A stretch of DNA of 64,000 nt, from positions 496,001 through 560,000 of the forward strand of contig NZ_JBHSKT010000001.1 in NCBI RefSeq assembly GCF_042657365.1, given 5' to 3'. Source of the DNA: Adhaeribacter_A terreus (GTDB lineage: Bacteria; Bacteroidota; Bacteroidia; Cytophagales; Hymenobacteraceae). The notes under the pieces are model-generated. The model was not told the origin of the DNA, did not search any database, and saw only the letters and a list, made by a program, of their open reading frames with translations. The position numbers and the translations under genes are program-made. How positions within the stretch are numbered: position 1 is the stretch's first letter; every line of letters starts with the position of its first letter. This document shows, piece after piece, positions 1-8,439 of the stretch.

Positions 1-1
1 A

Positions 2-1696
2 AAACAACTTGTTCAGGTGGTAGATAACGGCCACGGCATGTCTGAAACCGATGCCCGCATGAGTTTCGAGCGCCACGCTACTTCTAAAATTAAAACCACC
101 GAAGATCTTTTCTGCATCAAAACCATGGGTTTCCGGGGCGAAGCGTTGGCCAGTATTGCCGCCGTTGCGCAGGTAGAACTTAAAACCAAAAAGCGCGACG
201 CCGATACCGGAACCTTGCTTTTAGCCGAAAATTCAGAGATCACTTCGCAGGAACACGTGGCCGCGCCCGACGGAACTTCCATTTCGGTTAAAAACCTGTT
301 CTTTAACGTGCCGGCCCGAAGAAACTTTCTGAAAACCAATGCGGTAGAAATGCGCCACATTCTGGATGAATTTCAGCGCGTGGCTTTGGCAAATCCGCAA
401 ATTGCTTTTTCGCTTTATCAGAACGATTCCGAAGTTTATAAATTACCGGCCGGAAAACTGAGCCAGCGCATTATTAATCTGTTCGGGAATAATTACAAAG
501 AGCAGATGGCCAGTGTGGAAGAAAATACCGATGTTTTGCAGGTGCATGGCTACATTGGCAAACCCGAATTCAGCAAGAAAACGCGCGGCGAACAGTTCTT
601 CTTTGTGAACAATCGTTTCATAAAAAGTGCTTACCTGAACCACGCCGTGATAAACGCTTACGAAGGGTTGCTACCGAAAGACAGCCATCCGTTCTACGTA
701 CTTTTCCTCGAAATTGAGCCGCAGAGCATTGATATTAACGTGCATCCCACCAAAACCGAGATCAAGTTCGAAGACGAAAAAGTGATCTACGCCATTGTGC
801 AGTCGGCGGTGAAAAAATCGCTGGGCGTGCACAACATTGCGCCTTCTTTAGATTTTGATGGCGATGTGAATTTTGCGCCTTTGAACCCCGTTCGCCTGCA
901 ACCCACAAGCACGTCTGATTTTGGTGGTTTTGAAAAGGCGCGCAGCTATAATGCTATGGTTTCGGGCCCGAAAAGTGGCAACGCGCAAAACTGGGAGCAA
1001 CTCTACGAAGTAAGCCGCCGCGAACCCACTTTTCCGAAAAACGACAGCTTACCGGCTGGCCTCGATTTTGGCGACGAACCCGTTGAGACCAAGCCGCTCA
1101 CGTTTCCTTCGGCTATGAATTCTGAAAAAGCGGGCAGCAAAGCGGCCATCCAGGTGCAAAACAAATTTGTGCTGGTGCCGGTAAAATCGGGCATTATGCT
1201 AGTAGATCAGCAGGCGGCGCAGGAACGGATCTTGTTCGAAAAATTCAGCAGCGCTTTAGATAAAAAGACCGGCGTTTCGCAAACCTTGCTTTTCCCGCAG
1301 GCCATTTCGTTTTCGCCTTCCGATTATAGTTTGGTTTTAGAGCTTTCCGCCGAATTTCAGGATCTTGGCTTTCAGTTCAGCGAGTTCGGCCACAATACGT
1401 TGCTCATAAACGGCATTCCGGCCGACGTGCCGCAAAGCTCCGAAAAAGAACTGCTGGAAAGCCTGCTCGAACAATATAAAAACAACTTAAGCGGTTTAAA
1501 GGTAAGCAAACGCGAAAGCCTGGCGCGCGCCATGGCCAAACGTGTGGCAGCCCGCTTCAGCAACCGCCTGTCGGACCTGGAAATGAACGCGCTGGTAGAC
1601 AAACTTTTCGCCTGCCAAACGCCCAACTACACGCCCGACGGTCACAAAACCCTCGTAATGCTGGACAAAGACCGGCTGCAGGAGTTTTTTAAGTAG
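2..1696 (+). CDS. mutL: DNA mismatch repair protein MutL (5' end outside window)
   Basis: MutL couples mismatch recognition by MutS to strand incision. The frame is open from base 2, so the start and the first ATPase motif lie upstream. Visible are the GHKL ATPase motifs DNGHGM (codons 8-13) and GFRGEA, the transducer segment around NVHPTKTEIKF, and a C-terminal dimerisation/nuclease domain. In that domain the usual DQHA(x2)E(x4)E endonuclease motif reads DQQAAQERILFE, with Gln in place of His. The last residues (ACQTPNYTPDG) correspond to the CPxHGRP region but lack its His. Identity as MutL is secure; endonuclease competence is uncertain. Confidence 0.95.
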   Translation, partial: KQLVQVVDNGHGMSETDARMSFERHATSKIKTTEDLFCIKTMGFRGEALASIAAVAQVELKTKKRDADTGTLLLAENSEITSQEHVAAPDGTSISVKNLFFNVPARRNFLKTNAVEMRHILDEFQRVALANPQIAFSLYQNDSEVYKLPAGKLSQRIINLFGNNYKEQMASVEENTDVLQVHGYIGKPEFSKKTRGEQFFFVNNRFIKSAYLNHAVINAYEGLLPKDSHPFYVLFLEIEPQSIDINVHPTKTEIKFEDEKVIYAIVQSAVKKSLGVHNIAPSLDFDGDVNFAPLNPVRLQPTSTSDFGGFEKARSYNAMVSGPKSGNAQNWEQLYEVSRREPTFPKNDSLPAGLDFGDEPVETKPLTFPSAMNSEKAGSKAAIQVQNKFVLVPVKSGIMLVDQQAAQERILFEKFSSALDKKTGVSQTLLFPQAISFSPSDYSLVLELSAEFQDLGFQFSEFGHNTLLINGIPADVPQSSEKELLESLLEQYKNNLSGLKVSKRESLARAMAKRVAARFSNRLSDLEMNALVDKLFACQTPNYTPDGHKTLVMLDKDRLQEFFK

Positions 1697-1825
1697 TGAT
1701 TAGTGATTAATGAATAATGATTAGTTGAAATCTTAAAACGATATGTTTTTAACGTTAAAAAGTCATTCTTCAATATTCACATTTTCTCACTAATCACTAA
1801 ACACTATTCACTAATCACTAAAAAA
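1697..1825. repeat. Intergenic gap with inverted word-like arms
   Basis: The gap starts with degenerate TAGTGATTAATGA-type words and ends with the complementary TCACTAATCACTAAA words directly before the rhomboid start codon, so nearly the whole gap can fold back on itself. Between the arms, at about 1734-1764, lies a degenerate forward copy of the 30-bp dispersed element (AAAACGATATGTTTTT, then TTAAAAAGTC). No other signal is seen. Confidence 0.6.
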
Positions 1826-2614
1826 ATGTTCCAACTCACCCCTACGGTAAAAGCGCTGCTCATCATGAACCTGGTCATTTTTATCATGACCAATTTCATT
1901 TTTCCGGAAGCCATGCAACAATTTGCCCTTTATGGTTTTCAGTCTGATAAATTCCGGGGTTACCAGTTATTTACGCACATGTTTCTGCACGCCGGCTGGG
2001 GTCATATTTTCAGCAACATGTTCAGTTTGTTCATTTTCGGACCGATGCTGGAATACCGTTGGGGCGGAAATCGTTTCCTGGTCTTTTATTTAGTTTGCGG
2101 ATTGGGTGCAAGCTTGCTTTATCAGGGCATCCGGACTTATGAAATAATGGACATGAAAAAAGATGTTGCCGTTTATACCGAAAATCCGAGCCCGTTGGCA
2201 TTCAGCCAGTTTTTGGATGAACACTTAGGCGGAAGATACAATCCGGAAGCGGTAGCGCAATACAAACGCGAAGCCGATAACCCGGCCATGGTACAGGCAA
2301 CAATAGAATCGGTGAAAAGTGTTTACAATGACTTGGTTCAGAACGGCAAAATGGTAGGTGCATCCGGTGCGGTTTTCGCACTTTTAATGGCTTTTGGCAT
2401 GCTCTTCCCGAATACCGAACTGATGTTGTTATTTTTCCCGTTCCCTATAAAAGCGAAATATTTTGTGCTTTTTTACGGCGCATACGAACTGTATGCCGGT
2501 CTGGCCCGTAATCCGGGCGATAATGTAGCCCATTTTGCGCACCTCGGCGGGATGCTTTTTGCGTATATTCTGCTAAAGTTCTGGGAACGCCACGACCGGA
2601 AAAATTTCTACTAA
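1826..2614 (+). CDS. Rhomboid family intramembrane serine protease
   Basis: Rhomboids cleave transmembrane substrates inside the lipid bilayer with a Ser-His dyad. The 262-residue protein has several hydrophobic segments. The catalytic Ser sits in GASGAVFA (about residue 180) and the catalytic His in AHFAHLGG (about 236-243). The HMFLHAGWGHIFSNMF segment in the first third is the conserved rhomboid region. A hydrophilic stretch of about 60 residues (roughly 110-170) interrupts the membrane core. A second rhomboid gene follows after 6 bp, so the two are probably cotranscribed. Substrates are unknown. Confidence 0.93.
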   Translation: MFQLTPTVKALLIMNLVIFIMTNFIFPEAMQQFALYGFQSDKFRGYQLFTHMFLHAGWGHIFSNMFSLFIFGPMLEYRWGGNRFLVFYLVCGLGASLLYQGIRTYEIMDMKKDVAVYTENPSPLAFSQFLDEHLGGRYNPEAVAQYKREADNPAMVQATIESVKSVYNDLVQNGKMVGASGAVFALLMAFGMLFPNTELMLLFFPFPIKAKYFVLFYGAYELYAGLARNPGDNVAHFAHLGGMLFAYILLKFWERHDRKNFY

Positions 2615-2620
2615 TTCTCT

Positions 2621-3520
2621 ATGACTTCGATCTTCGACGATATAAAACGCGTTTTTACGCAGGGCGGCAACGCGGTAACCAAACTGATCATGATAAACGT
2701 GATCGTGTTTGTTACGCTAATTTTGCTGCGCACCATTTCGTATCTGGTTGGCTACGGCGTTATTTACGAACTCGTAACTATAAACCTGGGTTTGCCGGCG
2801 CACATTATGCGGTTCCTGTTCAAACCCTGGACCATTTTTACCTACTTTTTCACCCACGAAGGTTTCCTGCACATCATCTTCAACATGCTGAATCTATATT
2901 GGTTCGGGTTTCTGGTGCGCGAATATCTGGGGAATAAAAAAGTGGTAAGTCTCTATATTTTAGGCGGTTTAGCCGGCGGAATTCTGTATTTGTTATTCTA
3001 TAATCTGGTGCCTTTTTTCGAAGCACGTGCGGCAACAGCTGTCATGATCGGAGCTTCGGCCAGCGTGTTAGCCATTATTTTAGCCGCCGCTACGTTACTG
3101 CCAGATTATACGTTTAACCTGATCTTACTCGGTCCGGTGCGCATTAAATACATTGCCGCTTTTCTGGTAATTTTGTCCATTTCCGGCGCCGTTGGTGATA
3201 ATGCCGGCGGAAATATTGCCCACTTAGGTGGCGCGCTCATCGGTTTCATTTTCATCAAACAGCTTCAAAAAGGCAACGATCTCGGAAAACCTGTACACGC
3301 AGTCGGCGATTTTTTCAGCAACCTGGCCGCCGGTCGCCCTAAAATGAAAGCCACCTTCACCAATCCCGGCCCGCGCACCCGCAGCACCACTACCACCTCC
3401 GGCAATGTTCGCCCCGACCAGAAAGAGATCGATATCATCTTGGATAAAATCTCGGAATCGGGTTACGAAAGCTTAACGAAAGAAGAAAAGCAAAAACTCT
3501 TCCGCGCCAGCCAGAAGTGA
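2621..3520 (+). CDS. Rhomboid family protein with C-terminal DUF6576-like tail
   Basis: This second rhomboid (299 residues) has FTHEGFLHIIFNMLNLYWFG in its first half, a Ser motif that reads GASASV (about residue 143) instead of GxSG, and the partner His in NIAHLGGALIGF (about 200). The last 40 residues (ILDKISESGYESLTKEEK) are a soluble tail like the DUF6576 segment found on rhomboids of this phylum. The changed Gly after the catalytic Ser may alter the oxyanion hole but does not by itself mean inactivity. It lies 6 bp downstream of the other rhomboid on the same strand. Confidence 0.88.
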   Translation: MTSIFDDIKRVFTQGGNAVTKLIMINVIVFVTLILLRTISYLVGYGVIYELVTINLGLPAHIMRFLFKPWTIFTYFFTHEGFLHIIFNMLNLYWFGFLVREYLGNKKVVSLYILGGLAGGILYLLFYNLVPFFEARAATAVMIGASASVLAIILAAATLLPDYTFNLILLGPVRIKYIAAFLVILSISGAVGDNAGGNIAHLGGALIGFIFIKQLQKGNDLGKPVHAVGDFFSNLAAGRPKMKATFTNPGPRTRSTTTTSGNVRPDQKEIDIILDKISESGYESLTKEEKQKLFRASQK

Positions 3521-3640
3521 GTAATGATTAATGAATAATTATGAATGATTAATTTTTTGTTTGCAATCCGGAGTATCAATTACTCATTATTCATTAACAA
3601 TTAATCATTAAAAAACGGTATCGTTTTGGGCCGAAAAATT

Positions 3641-3670
3641 AGTAGCGTAGGGTTTAAACCCTACGCTACT
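3641..3670. repeat. Perfect 30-bp palindrome
   Basis: AGTAGCGTAGGGTTT is followed directly by its exact reverse complement, with no loop. It stands between two copies of the 30-bp dispersed element (3611-3638 and 3678-3704) in the gap downstream of the second rhomboid gene. It could be a protein-binding site, a cruciform or an RNA hairpin. Confidence 0.8.
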
Positions 3671-3711
3671 GTTGTTTAAAACGCTATGCTTATGACTCGA
3701 AAAATTGCTTT

Positions 3712-3747
3712 AAACCTGTGAATTTTTTAAAACTTCACAGGTTTTTT
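3712..3747 (+). terminator. Rho-independent terminator after the rhomboid pair
   Basis: Stem AAACCTGTGAA / TTCACAGGTTT with an 11-base loop, followed by TTTTG. It is placed before the helicase promoter. Confidence 0.75.
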
Positions 3748-3811
3748 GTTTAAAAAAAGCTACCATTTCAGACAAAAAAAGTCGTAAACCGAAGCTCAAA
3801 ATTATATTGCG

Positions 3812-3819
3812 TACTTTTG
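3812..3819 (+). promoter_or_regulatory. Promoter -7 box (TACTTTTG) of the helicase gene
   Basis: TACTTTTG matches the Bacteroidota -7 consensus TAnnTTTG and stands 20 bp before the ATG at 3840. No good -33 TTTG is seen at the expected distance. Confidence 0.5.
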
Positions 3820-3839
3820 CGCTTACTTAAGAAACACTT

Positions 3840-5222
3840 ATGGCCGTTTTCGACGCACTAAATCTGAAACCCGAACTTCTGCAACGTTTGCAGGAAATGA
3901 AATACCACACTCCAACTGCTATCCAGGAAACAGCTATTCCGCTTTTGCTGGAAGGCCATGATGTAGCCGGTCAGGCCGAAACCGGAAGTGGAAAAACGGC
4001 AGCTTTTGGTTTACCAATTCTGAATTCCGTTCAACTCGATCTGCAGCAAATTCAGGCCTTGATAATTGTACCTACCCGAGAATTAGCCGTGCAGGTGCAG
4101 AAAGAACTTAAACTTTACGGTCAGCAACTGCGGAATTTGAAGATCGGGGCATTTTATGGAGGCCATAAATTTTCGGAAGAAACAGCTTCATTGGCTTTCC
4201 CGCCGCAAATATTGGTAGGAACGCCCGGCCGAATTGTGGACCACCTGAACCGCCAGACCATCGATTTGAAACACATCAAGCAATTGGTTCTGGACGAAGC
4301 CGATAAATTGCTGGAAATGGGCTTTCAGGAAGAACTGGACCAACTAATGCGCAACTTGCCCAAAAAACGCCAGAGCATTCTATTCTCCGCCACCATGCCC
4401 GATAAAGTGAAAGGGTTGGTAGTGCGTTCGCTGAACAAACCCAAAATGTTACAGGTTTCCAAAGCCGCCAACCCAAACCAGATCCGGTTCTTAGGCATAA
4501 AAGTAAAGCCGGAAGAAAAGGAAACCATTCTGCTGAATTTACTGAACAGCATCGATCACGCCGGAACGGTAATTTTTGCCAACACCCGCGAAGCCGTAGA
4601 TGGGCTGGTAGAATTTCTGCAAAGCAAAAAGATCGGCGCTAAACCACTGCACGGTGGCATGGAACAACCCGCCCGCGACAAAACCATGCTGCTTTTCCGC
4701 AACGGCACCATCCCGGTTCTAATAGCCACCGACGTAGCGGCCCGCGGCCTCGATATTTCCGCCCTCACCACCATTATCCACTTCGAGATTCCCCACGATG
4801 AAGAAGCGTTTCTACACCGTAGCGGTCGCACCGGCCGGGCTGGTAAAAGTGGCGTGGTTTACACCTTGGCTACTGAAAAAGAGGAAGCAAAACTACGCGA
4901 ATGGGAACAAGTTAAAATAGACGAATGGCTGCCGGTTTCAAAATTCCAGCGCACGGCTGCCGTTTCCAAACCCAAAACCCAAACCGCTACTTTTACTACC
5001 ATTCACATAACTGCCGGCAAAAAAGACAAGATCAGCCCGCGCGATATTGTAGGTGCTTTAATTGCCGAAGCCGGTTTGAAAATGGAGCAGATCGGGAAGA
5101 TTGAGGTGCTGGAGCGCTTTAGTTACGTTGCCATTCCGCAGAAACAAGCCAATGCCATTATTGAGAAGTTAGGGCAGGGGCGTATCAAAGGGAAGAAGTT
5201 TAAGGTTAGTTTGGTGAAGTGA
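3840..5222 (+). CDS. DEAD-box ATP-dependent RNA helicase, DbpA-like
   Basis: This 460-residue helicase unwinds short RNA duplexes with ATP. The motifs appear in order: AETGSGKT (Walker A), PTRELA, GTPGR, DEAD in VLDEADKLLEMGF, SAT in FSATMP, ATDVAARGLDI, and HRSGRTGRAG. The last ~75 residues (from KDKISPRDIVGALIAEAG to KKFKVSLVK) form a DbpA-type RNA-binding domain. In E. coli DbpA that domain recognises 23S rRNA hairpin 92, so a role in large-subunit assembly is likely. The length is close to E. coli DbpA. It is a single-gene unit with its own promoter. Confidence 0.92.
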   Translation: MAVFDALNLKPELLQRLQEMKYHTPTAIQETAIPLLLEGHDVAGQAETGSGKTAAFGLPILNSVQLDLQQIQALIIVPTRELAVQVQKELKLYGQQLRNLKIGAFYGGHKFSEETASLAFPPQILVGTPGRIVDHLNRQTIDLKHIKQLVLDEADKLLEMGFQEELDQLMRNLPKKRQSILFSATMPDKVKGLVVRSLNKPKMLQVSKAANPNQIRFLGIKVKPEEKETILLNLLNSIDHAGTVIFANTREAVDGLVEFLQSKKIGAKPLHGGMEQPARDKTMLLFRNGTIPVLIATDVAARGLDISALTTIIHFEIPHDEEAFLHRSGRTGRAGKSGVVYTLATEKEEAKLREWEQVKIDEWLPVSKFQRTAAVSKPKTQTATFTTIHITAGKKDKISPRDIVGALIAEAGLKMEQIGKIEVLERFSYVAIPQKQANAIIEKLGQGRIKGKKFKVSLVK

Positions 5223-5285
5223 CCTTTTTTGTCTGAATTTGGATTCGTCAGATTAATGGATTTCAGGATTTTGGATACGTGAAAA

Positions 5286-5489
5286 AACCACCCCAAACCC
5301 CTCCTTGTAAAGGAAGGGAGCTTTTACTTCAGTGGTTTATTCTTCTTCAGTATTTCTAGTTGACTTTTAGAGCCTTAAAGCATACCGTTTTTTATCTGCA
5401 ATGCGTGCGGACAGGTCAAGCCCTGTCCCTACATGTGAACTGCGATATCTGATAACTCCCTGCTTGGAAAGGAGGGGTTGGGGGTGGTT
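5286..5489. repeat. Long inverted-repeat element in the 5223-5662 gap
   Basis: The arms are AACCACCCCAAACCCCTCC (from 5286) and its near complement GGAGGGGTTGGGGGTGGTT (to 5489). The interior holds a reverse copy of the 30-bp dispersed element (5360-5393) and a short ACAGG...CCTGT hairpin. There is no open frame worth calling. The arms resemble the C-rich inverted repeats at 9803, 39285 and 41824, which suggests a family of non-coding mobile repeats. Apart from the mdh terminator, nothing else is seen in this 440-bp gap. Confidence 0.65.
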
Positions 5490-5581
5490 GATTTGCTGTT
5501 GCTTGCTTTTAAAGATGAAGCCTGTTCAAAACAAAATCCTGTCCATACATAAATCCTAAAAATCGTTTTCAGACAAAGAAT

Positions 5582-5614
5582 AAAAAAAGCAGCTCCGTTT
5601 CCGAAGCTGCTTTT
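5582..5614 (-). terminator. Terminator of mdh
   Basis: Stem AAAAGCAGCT / AGCTGCTTTT around CCGTTTCCGA. On the minus strand it is followed by a run of T, about 50 bp after the mdh stop codon. Confidence 0.85.
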
Positions 5615-5662
5615 CTAGTTAGAACCAGAAATGATTTCTAATTCCTAATTTTCAATTTCTAA

Positions 5663-6601
5663 TTAAACGGCTGCTGGCATATTATCTAACACATCCATAA
5701 CCTCACGAACAGCTTTTTCAGAGGCTTTTAACAGCGCCATTTCGTCTTCGTTCAGTTGCAGTTCGATCACTTTCTCAATACCGTTTTTGCCTAATACTAC
5801 CGGAACGCCCAGATAAGTACCGTTGATGCCATATTCGCCTTCCAGCTTAATGCAAACCGGGAATACGCGTTTCTGGTCACGAACAATAGCTTCTACCATC
5901 TGCGCAGCTGCTGAACCCGGTGCATACCAGGCAGAAGTACCCATCAGTTTTACTAATTCGCCACCACCATTTTTAGTGCGGTCAACAATAGCTTTCAGTT
6001 TATCTTCGGCAATCATCTCCGTTACCGGAATACCACCAACGGTAGTGTAACGAGGCAGTGGAACCATGGTATCACCGTGGCCGCCCATTAATACCGCCTG
6101 AATATCTTTAGGAGATACGTTCAGTTCTTCGGCTAAGAAAGCGCGGTAACGGGCAGTATCCAGAATACCGGCCATACCCATAACTTTCGTGCGTGGCAGT
6201 TTGGAAGTTAAGTGTGCCGCGTAAGTCATTACGTCCAGCGGGTTAGAAACCACGATGATGATAGCTTCCGGCGAGTATTTAATGATGTTTTCGGTAACAG
6301 ATTTAACGATGCCCGCATTGGTAGAAATAAGATCGTCGCGGGTCATGCCTGGTTTGCGCGGCAGGCCGGAAGTAATTACTACTACATCGGAGTTAGCAGT
6401 TTTGCTGTAATCGTTGGTTACGCCGGTGGTACGGGTGTCGTACAGGTTGATCGGGGCTTTCTGCCAGATATCCAGCGCTTTGCCTTCGGCGAAACCTTCT
6501 TTGATGTCAACTAAAACTACTTCGTTCGCGATCTCGCGGTAGGCCAGTACATCGGCACAGGTTGCGCCCACGTTACCGGCGCCAACTACGGTTACTTTCA
6601 T
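5663..6601 (-). CDS. mdh: Malate dehydrogenase
   Basis: It oxidises malate to oxaloacetate with NAD+ in the TCA cycle. The 312-residue protein is of the LDH-like type. It has an N-terminal Rossmann motif GAGNVGATCADVL, an Asp in VLVDI that fits NAD binding, the substrate loop Arg in GLPRKPGMTRDDL, an Asn in VVSNPLDVMTY, and the catalytic His in GGHGDTMVPLPRYT. The length is normal for the family. It is a single gene with its own terminator, and its neighbours are unrelated. Confidence 0.97.
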   Translation of the reverse strand: MKVTVVGAGNVGATCADVLAYREIANEVVLVDIKEGFAEGKALDIWQKAPINLYDTRTTGVTNDYSKTANSDVVVITSGLPRKPGMTRDDLISTNAGIVKSVTENIIKYSPEAIIIVVSNPLDVMTYAAHLTSKLPRTKVMGMAGILDTARYRAFLAEELNVSPKDIQAVLMGGHGDTMVPLPRYTTVGGIPVTEMIAEDKLKAIVDRTKNGGGELVKLMGTSAWYAPGSAAAQMVEAIVRDQKRVFPVCIKLEGEYGINGTYLGVPVVLGKNGIEKVIELQLNEDEMALLKASEKAVREVMDVLDNMPAAV

Positions 6602-6705
6602 TATATTCAGGTTTTTATGTGTAATAAATTCGGTTGGGTAAAATTAGGAAAAAACCGGAAAGCGGCGCGCGTTTTTTGTGGTTTTTTAATGGGGGGAGTT
6701 TTTGA

Positions 6706-6725
6706 GGGGAAAAGGATAGCGTTTT
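6706..6725 (-). repeat. Copy of the 30-bp dispersed element (reverse)
   Basis: GGGGAAAAGGATAGCGTTTTGA is a degenerate reverse copy directly behind the stop codon of the lipoprotein gene that ends at 6729. Confidence 0.5.
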
Positions 6726-6728
6726 GAT

Positions 6729-7460
6729 CTATAAAATCCGCTGATACTTTTTTCCGCCTATGGTTGTTAACCGAATTAATCCTTGTTTCGCAGAATAATA
6801 TATGCTGTCAAGGCCAAGTGGACTATTTACGGAGCCACCTCCGGTTAAGAAAGGTTCATAGCTGGAGCACCTGTCGGAAATACTGGCAGTAACTAATTTA
6901 CCGAATTGGTGTCCGTTAAAGGATATTTGCGGTATAAAATTAAAATTGCCGATTATTGGGTATAAGCTTTCTTCTGTTTTTCCTAAATAAATTTGTTCAT
7001 TATTATATTGTTGTGAAATTTTAAAAAAAAGGTAGAAAGAACATTTATAATTCGATTTGCACGGCTTCATAATGCCCGGATCATTTGGGTTGTCGCCACT
7101 TTCAATGCGGGCTTCGAGCGAAATAGGTTGGTTTCGGTCGGTTGTAATATTTCCTTCAAAATGGGCCGTAACTTTATCCCAAGTTTCATAAACAGATTCG
7201 CAGGGCGTGTTTTCATGCCCGAGAGGTACGTACGTTACCGGCGCCAGGTCTTTATTTTTACAAACCAGGAAATATTTATTGCCTGCATTATCCAGAAAGT
7301 GCAGGGTGTCACCAGGTTGATTGGGAATAAAGCTTCTTTCCGTTACGCTTAATAAAGGCTTCTTTTGTGGATCACAATCTTCACGCAAGCAGCCTCCTAA
7401 TATATTCCCTATAAACAGGAGAATCATTACTTGTAAAGTACGAGTGGCAAACAGCTTCAT
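6729..7460 (-). CDS. Putative lipoprotein of unknown function, copy A
   Basis: I do not recognise the family. The 243-residue protein starts with a lipoprotein signal (lipobox LGGC, Cys 24), so it is probably an outer- or inner-membrane lipoprotein. After that come several Cys residues and the segments NQPGDTLHF, KYFLVCKNKDL and LIRLTTIGGKKYQRIL. It is clearly homologous to the next gene (7650-8363): the same segments occur in the same order, with roughly half the residues shared. Both genes are more AT-rich than their neighbours. The upstream gap contains a copy of the tilS 3' end, so the gene arose by tandem duplication. Confidence 0.85.
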   Translation of the reverse strand: MKLFATRTLQVMILLFIGNILGGCLREDCDPQKKPLLSVTERSFIPNQPGDTLHFLDNAGNKYFLVCKNKDLAPVTYVPLGHENTPCESVYETWDKVTAHFEGNITTDRNQPISLEARIESGDNPNDPGIMKPCKSNYKCSFYLFFKISQQYNNEQIYLGKTEESLYPIIGNFNFIPQISFNGHQFGKLVTASISDRCSSYEPFLTGGGSVNSPLGLDSIYYSAKQGLIRLTTIGGKKYQRIL

Positions 7461-7537
7461 AATTGGTATTAAAATTTTGAATAATAACCATTATTCACGG
7501 AAGATGTTACAGAGAGAGTGTTTTTAACAAGCTATTT

Positions 7538-7640
7538 TCATTTCCCCTCAAACCAAACTTCCAAAACTTCCTCCGTTTTCTCACTAACCTTAAACCGGTT
7601 ATCCGGCCGCTGACCAACCACCCATGCAATGCTTTGCTTA
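7538..7640 (-). pseudogene. Duplicated 3' fragment of tilS
   Basis: Read on the minus strand, this stretch encodes 33 residues (QSIAWVVGQRPDNRF... to WFEGK and a TGA stop) that match the C-terminus of the TilS protein encoded at 8440-9771. Of these, 31 of 33 are identical. About nine of the codon differences are synonymous and two change the residue. No start codon or upstream tilS sequence remains; the fragment abuts the stop of the lipoprotein gene at 7650. The offset to the real tilS end is about 905 bp, the same as between the two lipoprotein genes. Confidence 0.85.
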
Positions 7641-7649
7641 GGTTTTGCT

Positions 7650-8363
7650 CTATAAAACCCGCTGGTATTTTTTCCCGCCAACTGTTGTCAACCTGATCAA
7701 ACCGTATTGAGTGGAATAATAAACACTATCTAGGCCCGCAGGTACCAAACTTGTTTCGCCGGAACACTTATTGGCAATACTATTCGTATTTATTTTCTGA
7801 AACTTCTGACCGCCTAACATTATTTCTGATTTAAAACCATAGTTTATTATTACCGGAAATAAGCTTCCTTCCGTTCTGCCCCAGAAAGTTTGAGGTTGAT
7901 AAAGTCCTTTTTCCGAATTGTTAAAAATAAGGTAAAAGAAACATTTGTAGTTTGAGTTGCACGCGGGGTTTAATTCAAGACCACCTGGATCATAAGGTTG
8001 ATATCCGCCTTCAATTTTAATCCGTAGCGAAATTGGTTGATTCTGATCATTTAATATGTTTCCTTCAAATTCAGCAACAAGCTTATCCCACCTTACATCC
8101 GTATCTTCGCACGGATTATTATGGCCGGTATGAGAAAAGCCGCTAGCCGCCAGGGTTTTATTTTTACAAACCATATAGTATTTCTCGCCAGCATTATCTT
8201 CAAAATGTAATGTGTCGCCGGGTTGGTTGGCAATAAAAGCTTTTTCTGTTTCGGTTAGGAGCGGGTTTAAGGTGGGACCACATTTCTCTTCACAACTGCT
8301 TAACGCAACTCCAAAAACCAGTAATAAAATTATTTTCGAAAAATAAAGGGCATAATTTCTCAT
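7650..8363 (-). CDS. Putative lipoprotein of unknown function, copy B
   Basis: This 237-residue lipoprotein has lipobox LSSC (Cys 24). It is a paralogue of the protein at 6729-7460, sharing NQPGDTLHF, DNAG.KY, VCKNK.LA, NQPISL, SNYKC.FYL and the C-terminal GLIRLTTVGGKKYQRVL. The conserved Cys pairs suggest a disulfide-stabilised extracytoplasmic domain. It lies 76 bp downstream of tilS on the same strand and probably shares its transcript. Function unknown; no domain recognised. Confidence 0.85.
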   Translation of the reverse strand: MRNYALYFSKIILLLVFGVALSSCEEKCGPTLNPLLTETEKAFIANQPGDTLHFEDNAGEKYYMVCKNKTLAASGFSHTGHNNPCEDTDVRWDKLVAEFEGNILNDQNQPISLRIKIEGGYQPYDPGGLELNPACNSNYKCFFYLIFNNSEKGLYQPQTFWGRTEGSLFPVIINYGFKSEIMLGGQKFQKINTNSIANKCSGETSLVPAGLDSVYYSTQYGLIRLTTVGGKKYQRVL

Positions 8364-8439
8364 AACTTATTCTGTTTCCGTAATGTTAACTATTTTACGC
8401 GAATTGTTATAGTGGTCCTGAAATTTATTTTTAAAAATT

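Noticed and set aside
6212..6514. 100-codon frame on the + strand inside mdh
   Set aside because: It lies opposite a certain gene, has unusual composition, and no start signal.
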